Assembly: GCA_045837725.1 (NCBI GenBank)
Contig: JBEWZL010000145.1
Coordinates: 1 to 64,000, forward strand
Direction of reading: 5' to 3'
Source: Vermamoeba vermiformis
Taxonomy: Eukaryota > Tubulinea > Echinamoebida
DNA length: 64,000 bases
Below the pieces are notes generated by a model. The model was not told the DNA's origin and searched no databases. It worked only from the letters and a program-made list of their open reading frames with translations. This document shows, one piece after another, positions 11,891 through 22,749 of the stretch (position 1 is its first letter; the number at the start of each line of letters is the position of its first letter). Position numbers and translations under genes: made by a program.

Positions 11891-13956
11891 TTACTGCTGT
11901 TGAGCACGAATAGCCTCGAGGATTTCATTCTTTGCCTTGTCAATGTAAGCGAAAATTTCGGCCTTCAATTGCTCGAGTTCAGATGCACTTGCTCCAGTGC
12001 CAGAAGCGGCAGTAGAAGTGTTAGTATTAGCAGTAACATTGACCTTTGAGGCAGTAGCGCGAGGACCAACGGCTGACTTGGCGGGTCCAGGTGAAGGAGC
12101 AGCCACAGGTTCACGAGGAGCAGGGTCAGCGCGAGGCTGAGGAGGATTGCTGTTCTGCTGTATGAAAGCCCGTTAGCACGTGACACCTGACCATCGCGGA
12201 AAATTTAGTGACTTACTCTAGCCTTCATACGGGCCAACAATTCGCTCTGGAAGTCGCCACCGCCACCTCCACCTCCGCTAGAGGCTGTGGGTGCAGCTGC
12301 GGCAGCCTTAGGTGCAGCATCCTTGGGTGCTTCGAGGGCAGGACCGCTCTTGTCGACGGTTTCGGCCTTAGCCAAAGCTTCTTTCTTTCGAGCAATTTGT
12401 TCAGCCAAGCTCAAGCCGCCGCCACCGCCACCGCTGCTAGAGGCAGAAGGGCCAGGAGGAGGTGGTGGTGGAGGAGCTAAGGATTCGTTAATCGAGCTGA
12501 AAGGAAATATTTTGAACGCGTGTCAGACTTACCACCGCCGCCTGAAGGGGCAGAAGGAGGAGCAGGGGCAGAGGGAGCGCTTGGTGGTGGTGGGGGAGGT
12601 GGGGGTGGAGGACCTACGATAATTATTAGAATTCCAGTTTTTGGCTTGGGAGAGCTATATTTGCCACAGTAACGTACCGCCAGCACCGCCTGAGGGAGCG
12701 GAAGGAGGAGTCGGGGCTGTAGGGGGTGAAGGGGCCGTGGGAGGGGTGGGTGGAGGAGGCGCAGAAGTGTGGCCTGAAGACGAAGGTCCGTCATCGGCTT
12801 TATCGTCCTTCTTGGTCTTCAAGGTCTTCTTGTCGTCGACTTTGCTGTCGCGCTTATCATCCTTCTTCTTCTTATCGTCTTTATCTTTTTTGTCGTCTTT
12901 TTTCTTCTTGTCGTCCTTTTTCTTGTCGTCTTTCTTGTCCTTCTTGCCCTTTTTATCTTCCTCGTGGCTTTCTTCGCTGTGCGGGCTTTGAATTGGTGGT
13001 GGTGGAGTAGCAGTAACGCCGCCTAGATTTTTAATTAATTTTTTTGTCTTGATCCGCAGCTGAAATTTAGTTATTTAGTAATATATATTGAAACGTACTC
13101 TTCAGCTTATTAATGCAATCAGCCATGCTAGTAGCAAATGAATTAGCTTCAGCAGGAGAGGCAAAGTTCAAGCCGTAAGAACCACGAGGATCGGTCCATT
13201 GGTGGAAAGTTTCCGAGGCCTTTTGATAAGGAAGCTCTTTGAAAATTGGAGAGTTGATAGTAGGCTATAGATAGAAAAACATTAGTATTTAATTACTGAT
13301 AGTAACGAAGTTCTAAAAAATCGAAGCGTGGATGAGAGCCAGTTGAACGTTAAAAGCGAGCATAATTCAGAAAATATTGGAAATGATAAGAAAGTTAAAT
13401 AGGCACGATAAATATTCATATTTTGATGATAAGACACGTCAAGTAATTGATCTAAAAATATCCACTGCAATTGATCAACGCTTCAGAAATCAGTTCGCAA
13501 AAATTAGTAGACAAAGGAGAAACTCGATCATATCAATAACGGGCATTTGCATGTACGTCATTGCTGATTTTAATCTAATTAATTGAATTTGAAAACTGCT
13601 CAACGGAGGATTTACACAAAATTAATTAAAATTTAGAAAACTTACAGAGTTGTTCTTGGCATCCAAAGCAACAACACGGTAAGTGTTAGTTGCAGGGTTG
13701 TGGTAAATTCCGACGCGAGAGAGACCCTGGTCTCCGGCCTTCCAGTTCTTGGCGGCTGGGTCGTACACGTACACTGCGGCGTTGGCGCTGCAAACAGGAA
13801 CCTCTCTAATATACCAAATAAGTATTTGAGCATGTACCGCAATTAAATGTTTAAACGTGGCTATTCAATCTAGATTAGCCGCACCAACGGCAGCATCCGC
13901 CATTGAGCGCTATACATTTATGTAATAATTAGAAAATTGCAAAGTACTTACGCCAT
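11891..13956 (-). CDS. Ena/VASP actin regulator
   Basis: All three Ena/VASP parts are present. The N-terminal EVH1 domain reads VYVYDPAAKNWKAG, then SRVGIYHNPATNTYRVVALD, then FHQWTDPRGSYGLNFAS, very close to animal and Dictyostelium VASP. A Lys/Asp-rich spacer of KKDDKKKDD-type repeats is followed by several proline tracts with PPPPPPPPPSAPSAP flavour that should bind profilin. The C-terminus has a helix (SELEQLKAEIFAYIDKAK, ending RAQQQ) suited to the tetramerisation coiled coil. LAEQIARKKEALAK may correspond to actin-binding segments. Exon 1 is only five bases (ATGGC) at 13952-13956. The protein should promote filopodial actin elongation at membranes. An unusually long intron (about 13266-13640) contains nothing I can name. 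Confidence 0.93.
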
Positions 13957-14243
13957 CGTTGTTGCTTGTATGTAATTGAAAAGTTAAATGAGTCAGTTGT
14001 TCGCACATTCAAAAAAACCACAAATTTTTGTATCTCGCGTGCAATCTCCCGAGCAATTACGCGACCTTTTATTTAATTGTGCCTCACAATTTAAATGACC
14101 TACTATCAGAGCCATCCTAGGCACGAACTACGTTCCCGACGGTCTGCCCAGCTAGCCATAGAAATTGCGCAGTTTCGAAACTAGAGCTAACTACAATTTA
14201 TTAATTAACAATGGCAACTGAGCCCAACGCCTAACATGCGTGC

Positions 14244-15878
14244 TTAAAGGCTAGCAGGAGTACTCAAATAGTCTTGGATAGCTTGAGTGAAGCTGGCCTT
14301 CAAACTGCTGGGAACCACGTCGACAATGGATTGCAGCTGTACATTCAAGTACACAGGTGCGGCTATTTTTAAAAATCGTTAGTAATATTTTCATATCATA
14401 ACATGACATAGCCTCATCAATTAAAAATTTTGAAACATAAATCCGGATTAGTGAACGGTACACACGCGTGTTTGTCACTAAAATCGCTTAATGCAGGGTA
14501 CTTACAAGGAATCGAAGCGTCCCAATCGCGCCAGTTCTCAGGAGTGTACTTGGAGAACAGACCGCCCTTGAGCTCCAAGTAAGTCTCGCTCTCTTGCATC
14601 AAACCGGTGTTGAGTTGTTGCTTGTACTCCTCTCTCATCTTCTCGAAAGTAATGCCAACGGCTTGGTGAATAGCTCTCTTCATGGTAGGGTCCGAGATCT
14701 CAATTTGCTTGTAGAGAGTAGCGTCAATCTTGTTCTTAGGCTTGTTGAGGATCGTGTTGGGTTGCACGTTCGTCGTTGGATCTTGCGAAGGGGCAGGACC
14801 TTCAGTGAAGGGCTTGTTTGAGGGAGGAGTAGTCTCAAACTTGAACTTAATGCCGAATTGCTTGGCCAAAGTCTCAGCATTCAAGTCTTGGAAGTTGGTC
14901 ACGTTCACGAACGAGCGCATGCGCAATGAACCTCCGAGATCCGCTTGAGCAACGTAGTAAGTACCGAAGTACTTGAAGAATTGGAAGTACTGTGCTTGAG
15001 TGGTGTTCGAGTAGAAAGGCAAACGAGCAATTGAAGCAGCTGCAACGGGTGAGAGATCCAACAAAGCGGGTGGATGCAATTGCACGTTGAAGAAGATGTG
15101 AGTTTGATCAATAATGTTCAATCGCATCTCTGAGTGGCTCAATCGATCGCTTTAAATACAAGGTACGTTAGTTGAAGACTCCGACACTAAGGAAAAATCG
15201 AGCGAAAAATTTTCTCGCTAGTACCCCGAAATTAAGGCTAAATAATGGTATGATTCGATAATAAGCTCTATATGAGTACTATTGGCCGTTAAAATTCGGG
15301 TAAAAAATGTGATCTTGTTGCAGATTCTAAAAATGTCATTCACGACTTACGCGATCAAATGGTACTCTTTACTGTTGGTATATGACGCGATGTCTCCGAA
15401 AGAAAGTGATACATTGTGTTTGTGAGCCTTATCTTCTCTGTACTCCTCCGTTGTGTTGTAGAGCTGCCGTCGCATCCAATATTAGCAATGATGATATTTT
15501 TGACGTTCAGAAAATCAATTTTGCATTATGCCAATAATTATGTATAACATTATGTTGATTTAATTAGGCATATTATGAGAATTTTAAATGGTTACTTACG
15601 GTATTGGTTGTGGTGTTGAAGACATTAGGAGTTTTAATTGTTTGGACTCCGTCAGGAATTGAATAAGTTCTATTATCATACGGTGATGTAATAGTATCTC
15701 CGCTGTATGTCAATTTAATAACGCATAATGCAGGTTTGTCATTCACGGTGTCATAACCTAAGCCGATCAAATCCATGCCGGGCAAGGGCGCGGGTAAATT
15801 GCCATAGATTTCATAGCATGGAGGTACGGCAATAGCGCCAATGATGAATGCAACTAATACAGTTAATAGGGCCTTCAT
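14244..15878 (-). CDS. Secreted MACPF-domain protein
   Basis: Signal peptide MKALLTVLVAFIIGAIAV, followed by a MACPF domain whose signature is seen as YFQFFKYFGTYYVAQADLGG (the family pattern is Y-x6-FGTHY, then GG). Downstream are long helices suited to the membrane-inserting clusters (MREEYKQQLNTGLMQESETY), a PENWRDWDAS segment near the end, and a final exon finishing with STPASL. The family includes perforin, complement C9 and protist perforin-like proteins, which form pores in target membranes. Roles in feeding, defence or egress are all possible. The gene starts 134 bp from the divergent, larger MACPF gene, so the two probably share control. Confidence 0.87.
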
Positions 15879-16012
15879 CGTGTTCTTGCGTGTCAACGAA
15901 TTGATGGAAATAATTATAAGGAACATTCCAACGCCATTGCAGTATCTCATTTTAGACTTAAATAGTCAACCACCGGTCTTTGTAGGTGACCTTTATTTGA
16001 CTATAAACCGAA
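15879..16012. promoter_or_regulatory. Short divergent promoter between two MACPF genes
   Basis: Only 134 bp separate the start codons of two oppositely transcribed MACPF genes, which suggests a shared bidirectional promoter. No individual site identified. Confidence 0.6.
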
Positions 16013-19000
16013 ATGGCGTCCTCGTCGTTTCTGGTGGTGCTGATCTCGCTCGGGCTATTATTGCTTTCTGCCAATAGCTTTATCGAAAGCAAGTCAACCA
16101 AGGTCCGTAAAATAACCAATTGTTACGATAAATATTCATTAATTACGTAAACAATAGCCGGGTACTTTTTGGCAAGAGTTTGATCAGCTTTATGGAAACA
16201 AAATAGACTCAGTAATTGACGAAAAAATCAACCTGATATCAAACAGGCATGAATATAGCGGATAGAAGAATTTGTATAATTTTCTAACGGTGATTATTAC
16301 TCAGGCGGATTTTACGTCATGACATCCAAAATCAAATATCAAGCAACGAAAATGTTGACGATAAGTCAAATGATATTCCTGGGCTAGATATCATGGGCCG
16401 AGGATTTAATTTTGTCAAAGGCGAAAGCTCCATCCCGTTGTTCCAATGGAAGAGAAACGTAAGTAACGCGATCTGATCTTTTCTTATGGCTCGTATGTCT
16501 CATACTTCGGTGGTTAGCATCACTCTAAGTATCACTCTCCGTACACCAAGCACACATATGACGTTCCTGACGAGGTTTTTGTCGTCAACACGCCTGAACT
16601 GAGTGGTCGTGAAGAGGCCGGAGTATTTTCATACGTTGAAGACTATCAAACTCATTTGGCCAATCAATACGGCGTGAATGCCTCGTACAGCCGCTATGGT
16701 TTTGGCTTGACTGAAGACGTCAAGGTCCTCAGAGACGTGATGACTTCAGTGAGCAGAACTTACGGCGCTATGGAACGTGTCTACGTCTTGAACACGATGT
16801 CGTTGTTGCCTTTGCAATACTTGACGGTAGATCCGCAAGTCACGCGCTTGTTGAACCTGTTGCCTCGATTCGATGTGACGACCAAGCACGCCTATTACAA
16901 CCTGTTCGAGCAAGTTGGCACGCACTTCATTCACAACGCGGCCTTTGGTGGCTCAATGCAGCTGCAACAAGTCTTCGAGACCAAGAGATTCAGAAACTTC
17001 ACTGAGACTAGCGTGTTGGACTTGCTCAGTCTCAAGTTCGACTTCTTGAGCTTGCACGGCATTGTGCTCAGAAATCAAACTTGGCAAGAGTTGGTCGATG
17101 ACAATGTCACGACTACCTTCAACATCACCAACTTCAAAGGAGGGGATCCTTCGGTGGCATTCACATTCAATCAATACAAGGTACCAACGATATTATATTT
17201 CTCGGAGAAATGTCTTCCTAATTTGTGTTAAAGGAATGGGCCGAGACATTGAAGTTCTTCCCAGTCCCTGTTCGCTACAGATTGGTCGAGATCTCGGAGC
17301 TCGTTACGGACCTCGCTCTGAAGGCCGACATTAAGAAGGCGATCGCAACTTACGCAGCGGATTTGTTGGCCACGGAAGCTAGTAAGTTCTAATGCTTAGC
17401 AAGCTGCACTAGTCGTACTAATGGTTCGTTCTAGCGTTCAAGTTTGGACCTGCAACCAACTATGCAGATCCGGAACTGGGAGCCCAAGTGTTCGGCACAT
17501 CGAGTGTCAATCACGATTGCTACACAACAGAAACGTGTGGTCGTTGCTGGTTGTTCTGGACTTGCTGCAAGAACACTACTAGCTGCGTCCCTCGCAACAA
17601 CCAACCGAACCTCATCGCTGACGAGGGAATGGGCGGCGACTTCACTTTCAACGATAACGTAAGAAAAATTATAGCCCTGATCGATGTTGAACTAATCGGA
17701 TGCGTTTTAGGATCTGGATCAAACTGTCGTGCTTGATCTTGGCTCTGTTCGACGAGTGCTGCATGTTGAAGCGGATGTTACTCATGCTGGTCGTATCAAT
17801 GAAGTTTGGGACTTTATTGAAGTGTTTACTTCCAACGACAACTACATCTGGCAACCATTCGGCATAAAAGGCAAGAGAGACGGTATTCCTGACATCCTGG
17901 AGGAAGAGAACTACATTGCTCGATCATTGCCCGTTTCTGCTCAATTTATCAAGGTAAGCGATACCAGAAACACCTACAGCTGGTGGATGCAGGATGCAGT
18001 TTTCTTGCTTTCTTGTGGAAGTAGTGACCCGAACACGATGTTGCAAAACGTCTCGGGCACGACCACACTAACAAGAATGCACCGCTTCCCGTCCGATCAG
18101 CGAAGTTAAGCTTGTTCAGGCCTTCTTAGTACTGGGGTAGGAGACTACCTGGGAATCGGAGGTGTTGTGCTCTTTACTTTTTTGCTTTTATTTTTCTTAT
18201 CCTCCCGTGTAGTCTAGCCCTAATATTTGAAAAATTGAACTAATCCTCTTTGAGATCCCGCGTTAACTTTTTTATTGTAGATCAACTTCGGTCCTTGTTC
18301 GATCCACAACGGCTTTGGTTCGACCGTTCGTCGCATTCGCGTGTTAGGAGTAGAGACAAGCCAGCCTGTTGGTCATCTTGAGACTATTACTGACGGTCAA
18401 AATGGTGCAGTAGTCGGATGGGCTTTTGATCCTCTCGATCTGAGCAGCTCTGCTACCATCGAGGTCTATGTCAATGGCAAGCTTCGTACTACTGGCAGAA
18501 CATCTTTGCCTCGCCCTGACATTGCTGGCCACTTCGATCTCGCTTCAGATGCGCGTATTGGTTTCAACATCCCGTTGACACTTGACGCATCCATTAACGT
18601 GCACCAGATCTACGTCAAGTTCATTGGCGTTGGCGGTGGTTCTTTGACAACCAACACTTTGCAAAAGCTGCTTGCACCTCCCGCTGGCAAATTGCTCAGT
18701 GTCACGCCAACAAGGTACGTCATGCCAATGCTTCATATTCCGTTCCTGTTACTAATTCTTTTTAACAGCGTGACTGGTTGGGCTTTTGATGTTGCAAATC
18801 CATCCCAATCCGTCTCCGTGGACATCTTTGTCAATGGTGTAAAGCACATCTCAGTCATGACAACTGAGACTGACGATAAGCTCAATCAACTCTTCAATAT
18901 TGAAGGTGCGCACGTCTTCAAGGCCGACTTGAGCGCATTGAGTCCTGGCATTCACACTGTTACTGCTCGTGCTAACATCAACGGGGAACAACGAACACTC

Positions 19001-20472
19001 GCCAATTCATTGACACTCGACTTGCGGTAAGTACTGAGCAGAGGCACGCAATAACTTCGATGGTTCTAATCATCTGTCATAGTCCACCTCTCGGCAAGAT
19101 TGAGACATTGACCGAGAAGTCCGTTAGCGGTTGGGCAATTGATCCGTCAGTCCCTTCAAGCCAGTCAAAAGTGCAATTATTCATTAACAACCAGTTCGTG
19201 GCTGAGCAACAGACTTCGATTCTTCGTCAAGACGTCAACCAATTCTACAGCACTAATGGAGCTCATGGCTTTGACATTTCATTTGATATTCAATTGGACA
19301 CTTCTTATGAAGTCGTAAGTCGTAGCACATTTTGTCATTGAATCGCAGATACTAATGTGCTATTTAAGGCTATCTACATTCTACTCGGAGATGGTCACCT
19401 GGCTCTCGTCGATTCCGAAAAGGTGTTCGTTGATTCGCCCGCCAACCGTGACACGAGCATTCTCGGTCCTATTGGCATCGGTTTTGACGTTGTCTACGAA
19501 GAGTTCAGACTGCCAGTGGTAGCTTTGACTTACTCCAATGGAGTTACTGTTGATTTGAGTGCCTTATTGAACAACACTGAGTACGCTTTCGTGCCGGAAC
19601 CCGATCAAGTTGAACTCCACGTCAACCTTGGCAACCTTTTGAACGATACTAGCGCGATCTACAATACCACCAAGGATTACATTAACAAGCACGCCGAGGC
19701 TGTTGGTAAGTATAAGCTTATACCGACCGAAAAGTAGGAATGCTAACGGAGATTATTAGGTGCCAAAGAGTGGTTGTACGTCGGAATTTTCCAAGTCAGC
19801 GACACAACACGCAATATTGCCAGTCTTTTTGACAATGCCTACACTGTTGTAGCGTCTTATGAGCGTTCTGTCACCTTGTTCAACGTGCTCTTGTTGCCTC
19901 CTCCTTTGTTGAGTAAGTACTGCATTAGTTTATCCAGATCCAAATCGTTACTAATGATTTTATCAAATTAAGGCTTTGACACGTTTGCCAAGGGACTGGT
20001 TAACTCTTTGCCTGCGTATACAAACGAGACCGAGGCTCAATACCGCGACGTGATTCAACAACTGGGCACGCACTATTTGTCGCGCATGACACTTGGTGGC
20101 AAAGTCTCTAGTTTGACAGCCATTGATACGACCAAGATGAACATCTCCAATGAAGACGAGTTGACGCAACAAGTTTGCATGGCGTTCAATTACCGCTTGT
20201 CCGCTGCTGGATCCATAGCTAAGGCGAAATACGAAGAGTCGTTGACGAGCGAGTTCATTGATGGCTCCAAGTCTACTTTCAGATACGTCGGAGGTCATCC
20301 CGAGATGTATCGATTGGATGAGTCCGAGGAATGGGCTGCGACTGTTATCGATAACCCTGTTGTTATTGAATATCAGTTGGAGCTGATCAGCAGTTTAGTG
20401 ACGGATGCAATCAAGCGCCGAGATCTTGAGCAAGCTATCGTAGATTATATTAGAGATGCTAGTAGTATGTAA
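16013..20472 (+). CDS. Large double-MACPF protein with three GWAxDP repeats
   Basis: Signal peptide (SFLVVLISLGLLLLSANS), then a first MACPF domain (YYNLFEQVGTHFIHNAAFGG) and a Cys-rich knot (CYTTETCGRCWLFWTCC). A discoidin-like beta region follows (DQTVVLDLGSVRRVLHVEAD). Next are three repeats of about 85-100 residues marked GWAFDPLDLSSS, GWAFDVANPSQS and GWAIDPSVPSSQ, each with a downstream VNG or INN turn, and a second MACPF domain (YRDVIQQLGTHYLSRMTLGG). The GWAxDP repeat resembles one common in secreted actinobacterial proteins. About ten or more exons. The end of exon 1 is uncertain: the donor AA|GTCAAC keeps frame. A 5S rRNA gene lies in the intron starting at 17954 (AAG|GTAAGC) or, less likely, 18050. 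The protein is predicted to be secreted and membrane-acting. It could be two genes, but the frames join smoothly. Confidence 0.78.
18055..18172 (+). rRNA. 5S ribosomal RNA, nested in a MACPF-gene intron
   Basis: A full-length 118-nt 5S sequence. The 5' end GGGCACGACC pairs with the 3' end GTGCTC as helix I. The loop A/helix II region reads CACCGCTTCCCGTCCGATC, the box A-type element GAAGTTAAGC is exact, and the box C-type region reads TAGGAGACTACCTGGGAAT. A T-run follows at 18173-18175 and a longer one at 18178-18183, suited to RNA polymerase III termination. The internal promoter makes it independent of the host gene. It is on the same strand as the MACPF gene. No second 5S copy or tandem array is visible in the window. 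Confidence 0.93.
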
Positions 20473-20649
20473 AACGAATAGTTTCGTATCTTAATGCATG
20501 CCTTTTCAAAGTTCTTATCCTGCGGATTACTCGGTAATTAACAGAGTATAGACTGCTTCCAAGAATTTATCGTTTAACGAAAAGTTGAATTTACCGCACA
20601 AAATTAGGACTGGTGCAAACCGTTATTGCAATTCTATGGATCTACTTTA

Positions 20650-22336
20650 TTAAAGTTCTTGCTTAAGTTTTTCAGCCGTAGCGGCAGGATAGTACTGTTG
20701 ATGTACGACAGGAACTGCAGCGAATTCAGCCAAGCTTTGTGCAACAAGTTTGGGCTCTATAGATGCTTTAGTACTAGAACTAGTATAGTATAAGCTTATT
20801 AAAGTGCTCAAGTACCTTCGAGAGCAGCAAAGTGACCACCGGATGGATGCTCAACCTCGCGCACCACGTTGTAATAATAAGGAATAAATGCAGAAATAGG
20901 CTTAGCAATGTCTTGGAAGACAGTAATGCCTGTAGGCACTGAGACGTAGAAATCATACGGGGAAGCATATTGTTTAGGAATTGTCTCCTTGTAAAGTCGG
21001 ATCGATGAAGTGATGGTGTTGTTGAGGTAATAGATCATGACGTTATTGAGCAAGTCGTCTTTGCTGTAGCGCGAGAAGATGTTGCCCTTAATGTCGCTCC
21101 AATGGTACCACTTGTCGATGATCCACGCAGCTAATCCAGCAGGCGAATCACTCAAACCGTAACCGAGAGTCTGCGGGAAGGTAGCTTGTTGGTAGAGATA
21201 ACCAATGCCCGATAAGAAGTTGAAATTGTCGTTGTGTCGCTTCGTGTCTTTTTCATCCAAGATCCAGTTGGGCTTGATGAACGACATGACAGCCTTGAAT
21301 TTAGCCCACAAACCTGCAATGTGATGAGCTACTACCAAGGCCAAACACGTGCATACCTTTATAGAATGGTGGTCTGACGTCGAGCGGGTTGTTGATGTGC
21401 ACGGAGAGACAGCTATCGGGGTGATGTTGACCCAAGAGGCGCGTGATCAACGAGCCCCAGTCACCGCCATGTGCCATGTACTTGGTGTAGCCGAGCTTCT
21501 TCATAAGTTTATTGAAAGTGTGGGCCATTTGAAGTGCATCGAAGCCTGTGTTAGAGTCAGTTTTGAGGCACGTAACAATTTAATAACCGGGTACAAACCT
21601 TTGTTACGGGGCTTGTCAGAGAAACCATAGCCTGGCAGCGAGGGACACACGACGTGAAAGTAAATGCCGCCGGTGATGCCGTGAGCCGACGGGTCTATAA
21701 TTTTGTTATAATGGCAAATAACAAGATCATGGCGTACTTGTCAACAGATCGACTACTTTGCTGCACTCGTAGTAAGAACCGGGCCAACCGTGTGAAATCA
21801 ACAGCGGAATTGCATCACTGCGCTCCTTAGACTGAAAAAACATTAGAATTGAGCTAGCTAAATATTGCAAGAGCTTACTTTAACGTGTGCAAAGTGGATG
21901 TCAAGTCCGTCGAGGTCAACCTTGAAGCTAGGCAGCTTCTCGTTCAATATTTGTTCTTGCTTACGCCAGTCATATTCAAATTGCCAATAGTGAACAAGAT
22001 CTTTCATAAAGCTAAGAATAATCGCGTCAAATCCAAGGAGAGTTTTAAAAAACATGACATACCTCAAAGGAACACCGTATGACCAATCATCAACATCTTC
22101 AAGCTCGTGGGGCCAAACAGTCTTGTTGAGTCGTTCTTTGAGATCTTTTAAAAATTGTTCGTCTGCTGAGACGCGGAACGGGACAGGCGAGCTCTCTTTA
22201 GTGGCACAATTTATTGCACTGTATTGGTTAATATAATTTAATTATTGTACTAGTTCTTGCTTGTTGCAGATCCGATCCAGGCTTACCCGAAGATGCAGGC
22301 TGATAAAAATACAGCGGCAATTATAAGAAGGCGCAT
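20650..22336 (-). CDS. Microsomal-type epoxide hydrolase (EPHX1-like)
   Basis: Alpha/beta hydrolase with the N-terminal EHN segment (FRVSADEQFLKDLKERLNKT, then DLVHYWQFEYDWRKQE). It carries the oxyanion motif ISHGWPGSYYE, the nucleophile elbow MAHGGDWGS with catalytic Asp, two lid-type Tyr-bearing regions, and the catalytic His in PSGGHFAALE. These match microsomal epoxide hydrolases, which convert epoxides to diols. The first exon encodes a hydrophobic stretch (MRLLIIAAVFLSACIFG) that may be a signal peptide or membrane anchor. Six or more exons. The 3' end is 177 bp from the convergent large MACPF gene. The 413-bp region upstream is shared with the carboxypeptidase gene. Confidence 0.92.
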
Positions 22337-22749
22337 TGTGGTGTTCAGCACGAAGCAAGATTTCAAATGGAAGAACTCGGCTAATTGAAATTGTCATTTT
22401 GCGCGGCCAATCGATTTTACGAGAGTTCGGAGTGCTGCGTTCCGAGCGTAACTTCGATCTTACTCTTCAACAACGGACTCTGCAACTCACTATATGAACT
22501 TAATAAACGAACATCTATGACTTCGGAGCCAATCAGGAGGTATCGTTGGATCTGGCTAAGCTATTTTTTGTTCTCTCCTAGAATACCGAGTGAACTTAAA
22601 CCGTAGTCGTTGAAAGCAGGTTACCACTCCGCGGATTTACTTCTTCTTACATATTTAATAGCGAAGTCACCAAGAATAAATGTGGTGTTTGAACTTGAAT
22701 TGAGAGGTCTTGCCAAACGAGCGTAGGTCGAATTGTCAGAACAACACTA
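22337..22749. promoter_or_regulatory. Divergent upstream region, epoxide hydrolase and carboxypeptidase
   Basis: No gene or RNA seen. It must hold both promoters because the flanking genes diverge. Confidence 0.5.

Noticed and set aside
13377-13586. 69-codon plus-strand frame inside an Ena/VASP intron
   Set aside because: No motif, no upstream promoter, and AT-driven composition; treated as intron.
18050-18054. Donor AAC|GTCTCG immediately before the 5S gene
   Set aside because: It keeps frame, but AAG|GTAAGC at 17951-17959 is a far better donor in the same phase, so the intron probably starts there.
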